Source: DATEKX01 sp963726785
Lineage (GTDB): Bacteria; Acidobacteriota; Blastocatellia; UBA7656
Direction: 5' to 3'
Length of the DNA: 64,000 bases
NCBI GenBank assembly: GCA_963726785.1
Contig: CAVSDJ010000010.1
Span: forward strand, 434,001-498,000
A program made the translations under genes and the position numbers. Below, in pieces: positions 63,896 to 64,000 of the stretch. Each line of letters opens with the position of its first letter. Position 1 is the stretch's first letter. A model generated the notes under the pieces. That model did not search any database. It saw only the letters and a list, made by a program, of their open reading frames with translations, and was not told where the DNA came from.

Positions 63896-64000
63896 ATGTC
63901 ATCAACCGGTTGGTCTCAATCATCAAAAGTAATAATTCTGGCATCGCTTCTTTTACCGCCCGTCGGGCTGGTGTTGCTCTGGCTGAACCGCGATACGGAA
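63896..64000 (+). CDS. Partial membrane protein, cut by the window end
   Basis: 35 codons from ATG 63896 with GAGGTGAG upstream. The N-terminus (WSQSSKVIILASLLLPPVGL, VLLWLNRDTE) contains one membrane helix followed by a charged segment. Too short to classify. Confidence 0.5.
   Translation, partial: MSSTGWSQSSKVIILASLLLPPVGLVLLWLNRDTE

Overview
The window looks like chromosomal DNA of an environmental Gram-negative bacterium, most likely an acidobacterium of the Blastocatellia type. This is inferred from content: a TonB receptor with an N-terminal carboxypeptidase-regulatory-like domain, a reaction-centre-type diheme cytochrome c, a DUF1800 protein, many exported PQQ-like beta-propellers with a W-x-x-(W/F)-(R/G)-G start motif, and many long palindromic repeats between genes. 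No 16S rRNA or other marker gene is present, so the placement is tentative.

Layout. 0-6 kb: SRPBCC protein, TonB receptor, an ECF sigma/membrane protein/Spy-like operon, a diheme cytochrome c (frameshifted). 6-13 kb (mostly minus): Gfo/Idh/MocA oxidoreductase (frameshifted), DUF1800 with an upstream Spy-like protein, GH25-LysM muramidase, S9 peptidase. 13-17 kb: second ECF sigma/zinc anti-sigma operon and a HExxH metallopeptidase (frameshifted). 17-22.7 kb: radical SAM DUF512 protein (two shifts), an A+T-rich patch of small genes flanked by a partial copy of the DUF512 5' end, a zinc-ribbon protein and a TPR lipoprotein-like protein. 22.8-25.7 kb: an integrated element whose 47-bp direct repeats are the 3' half of an intact tRNA-Glu; it holds an integrase remnant, an XRE regulator, two small minus-strand genes and a zinc ribbon - STAND-like NTPase - Mrr nuclease. 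25.8-36 kb: exo/endonuclease and nucleotidyltransferase pair, AMP-ligase + acyl-CoA reductase + glycosyltransferase, DUF433/PIN toxin-antitoxin, ABC transporter whose permease is broken in seven places. 36-64 kb: twelve exported PQQ-like beta-propeller proteins mixed with transporters, a small phosphatase, PlsC-membrane fusion, iron alcohol dehydrogenase and an ankyrin protein.

Two overall signals stand out. First, the tRNA-Glu element with its single-gene NTPase-nuclease is the best candidate for an undescribed defence system. Second, about two dozen single-base frameshifts split otherwise well conserved genes, and most are net +1. Protein similarity resumes immediately in the new frame, so either the assembly carries indel errors or many genes are freshly broken. 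Intergenic space is dominated by at least five families of long inverted repeats.
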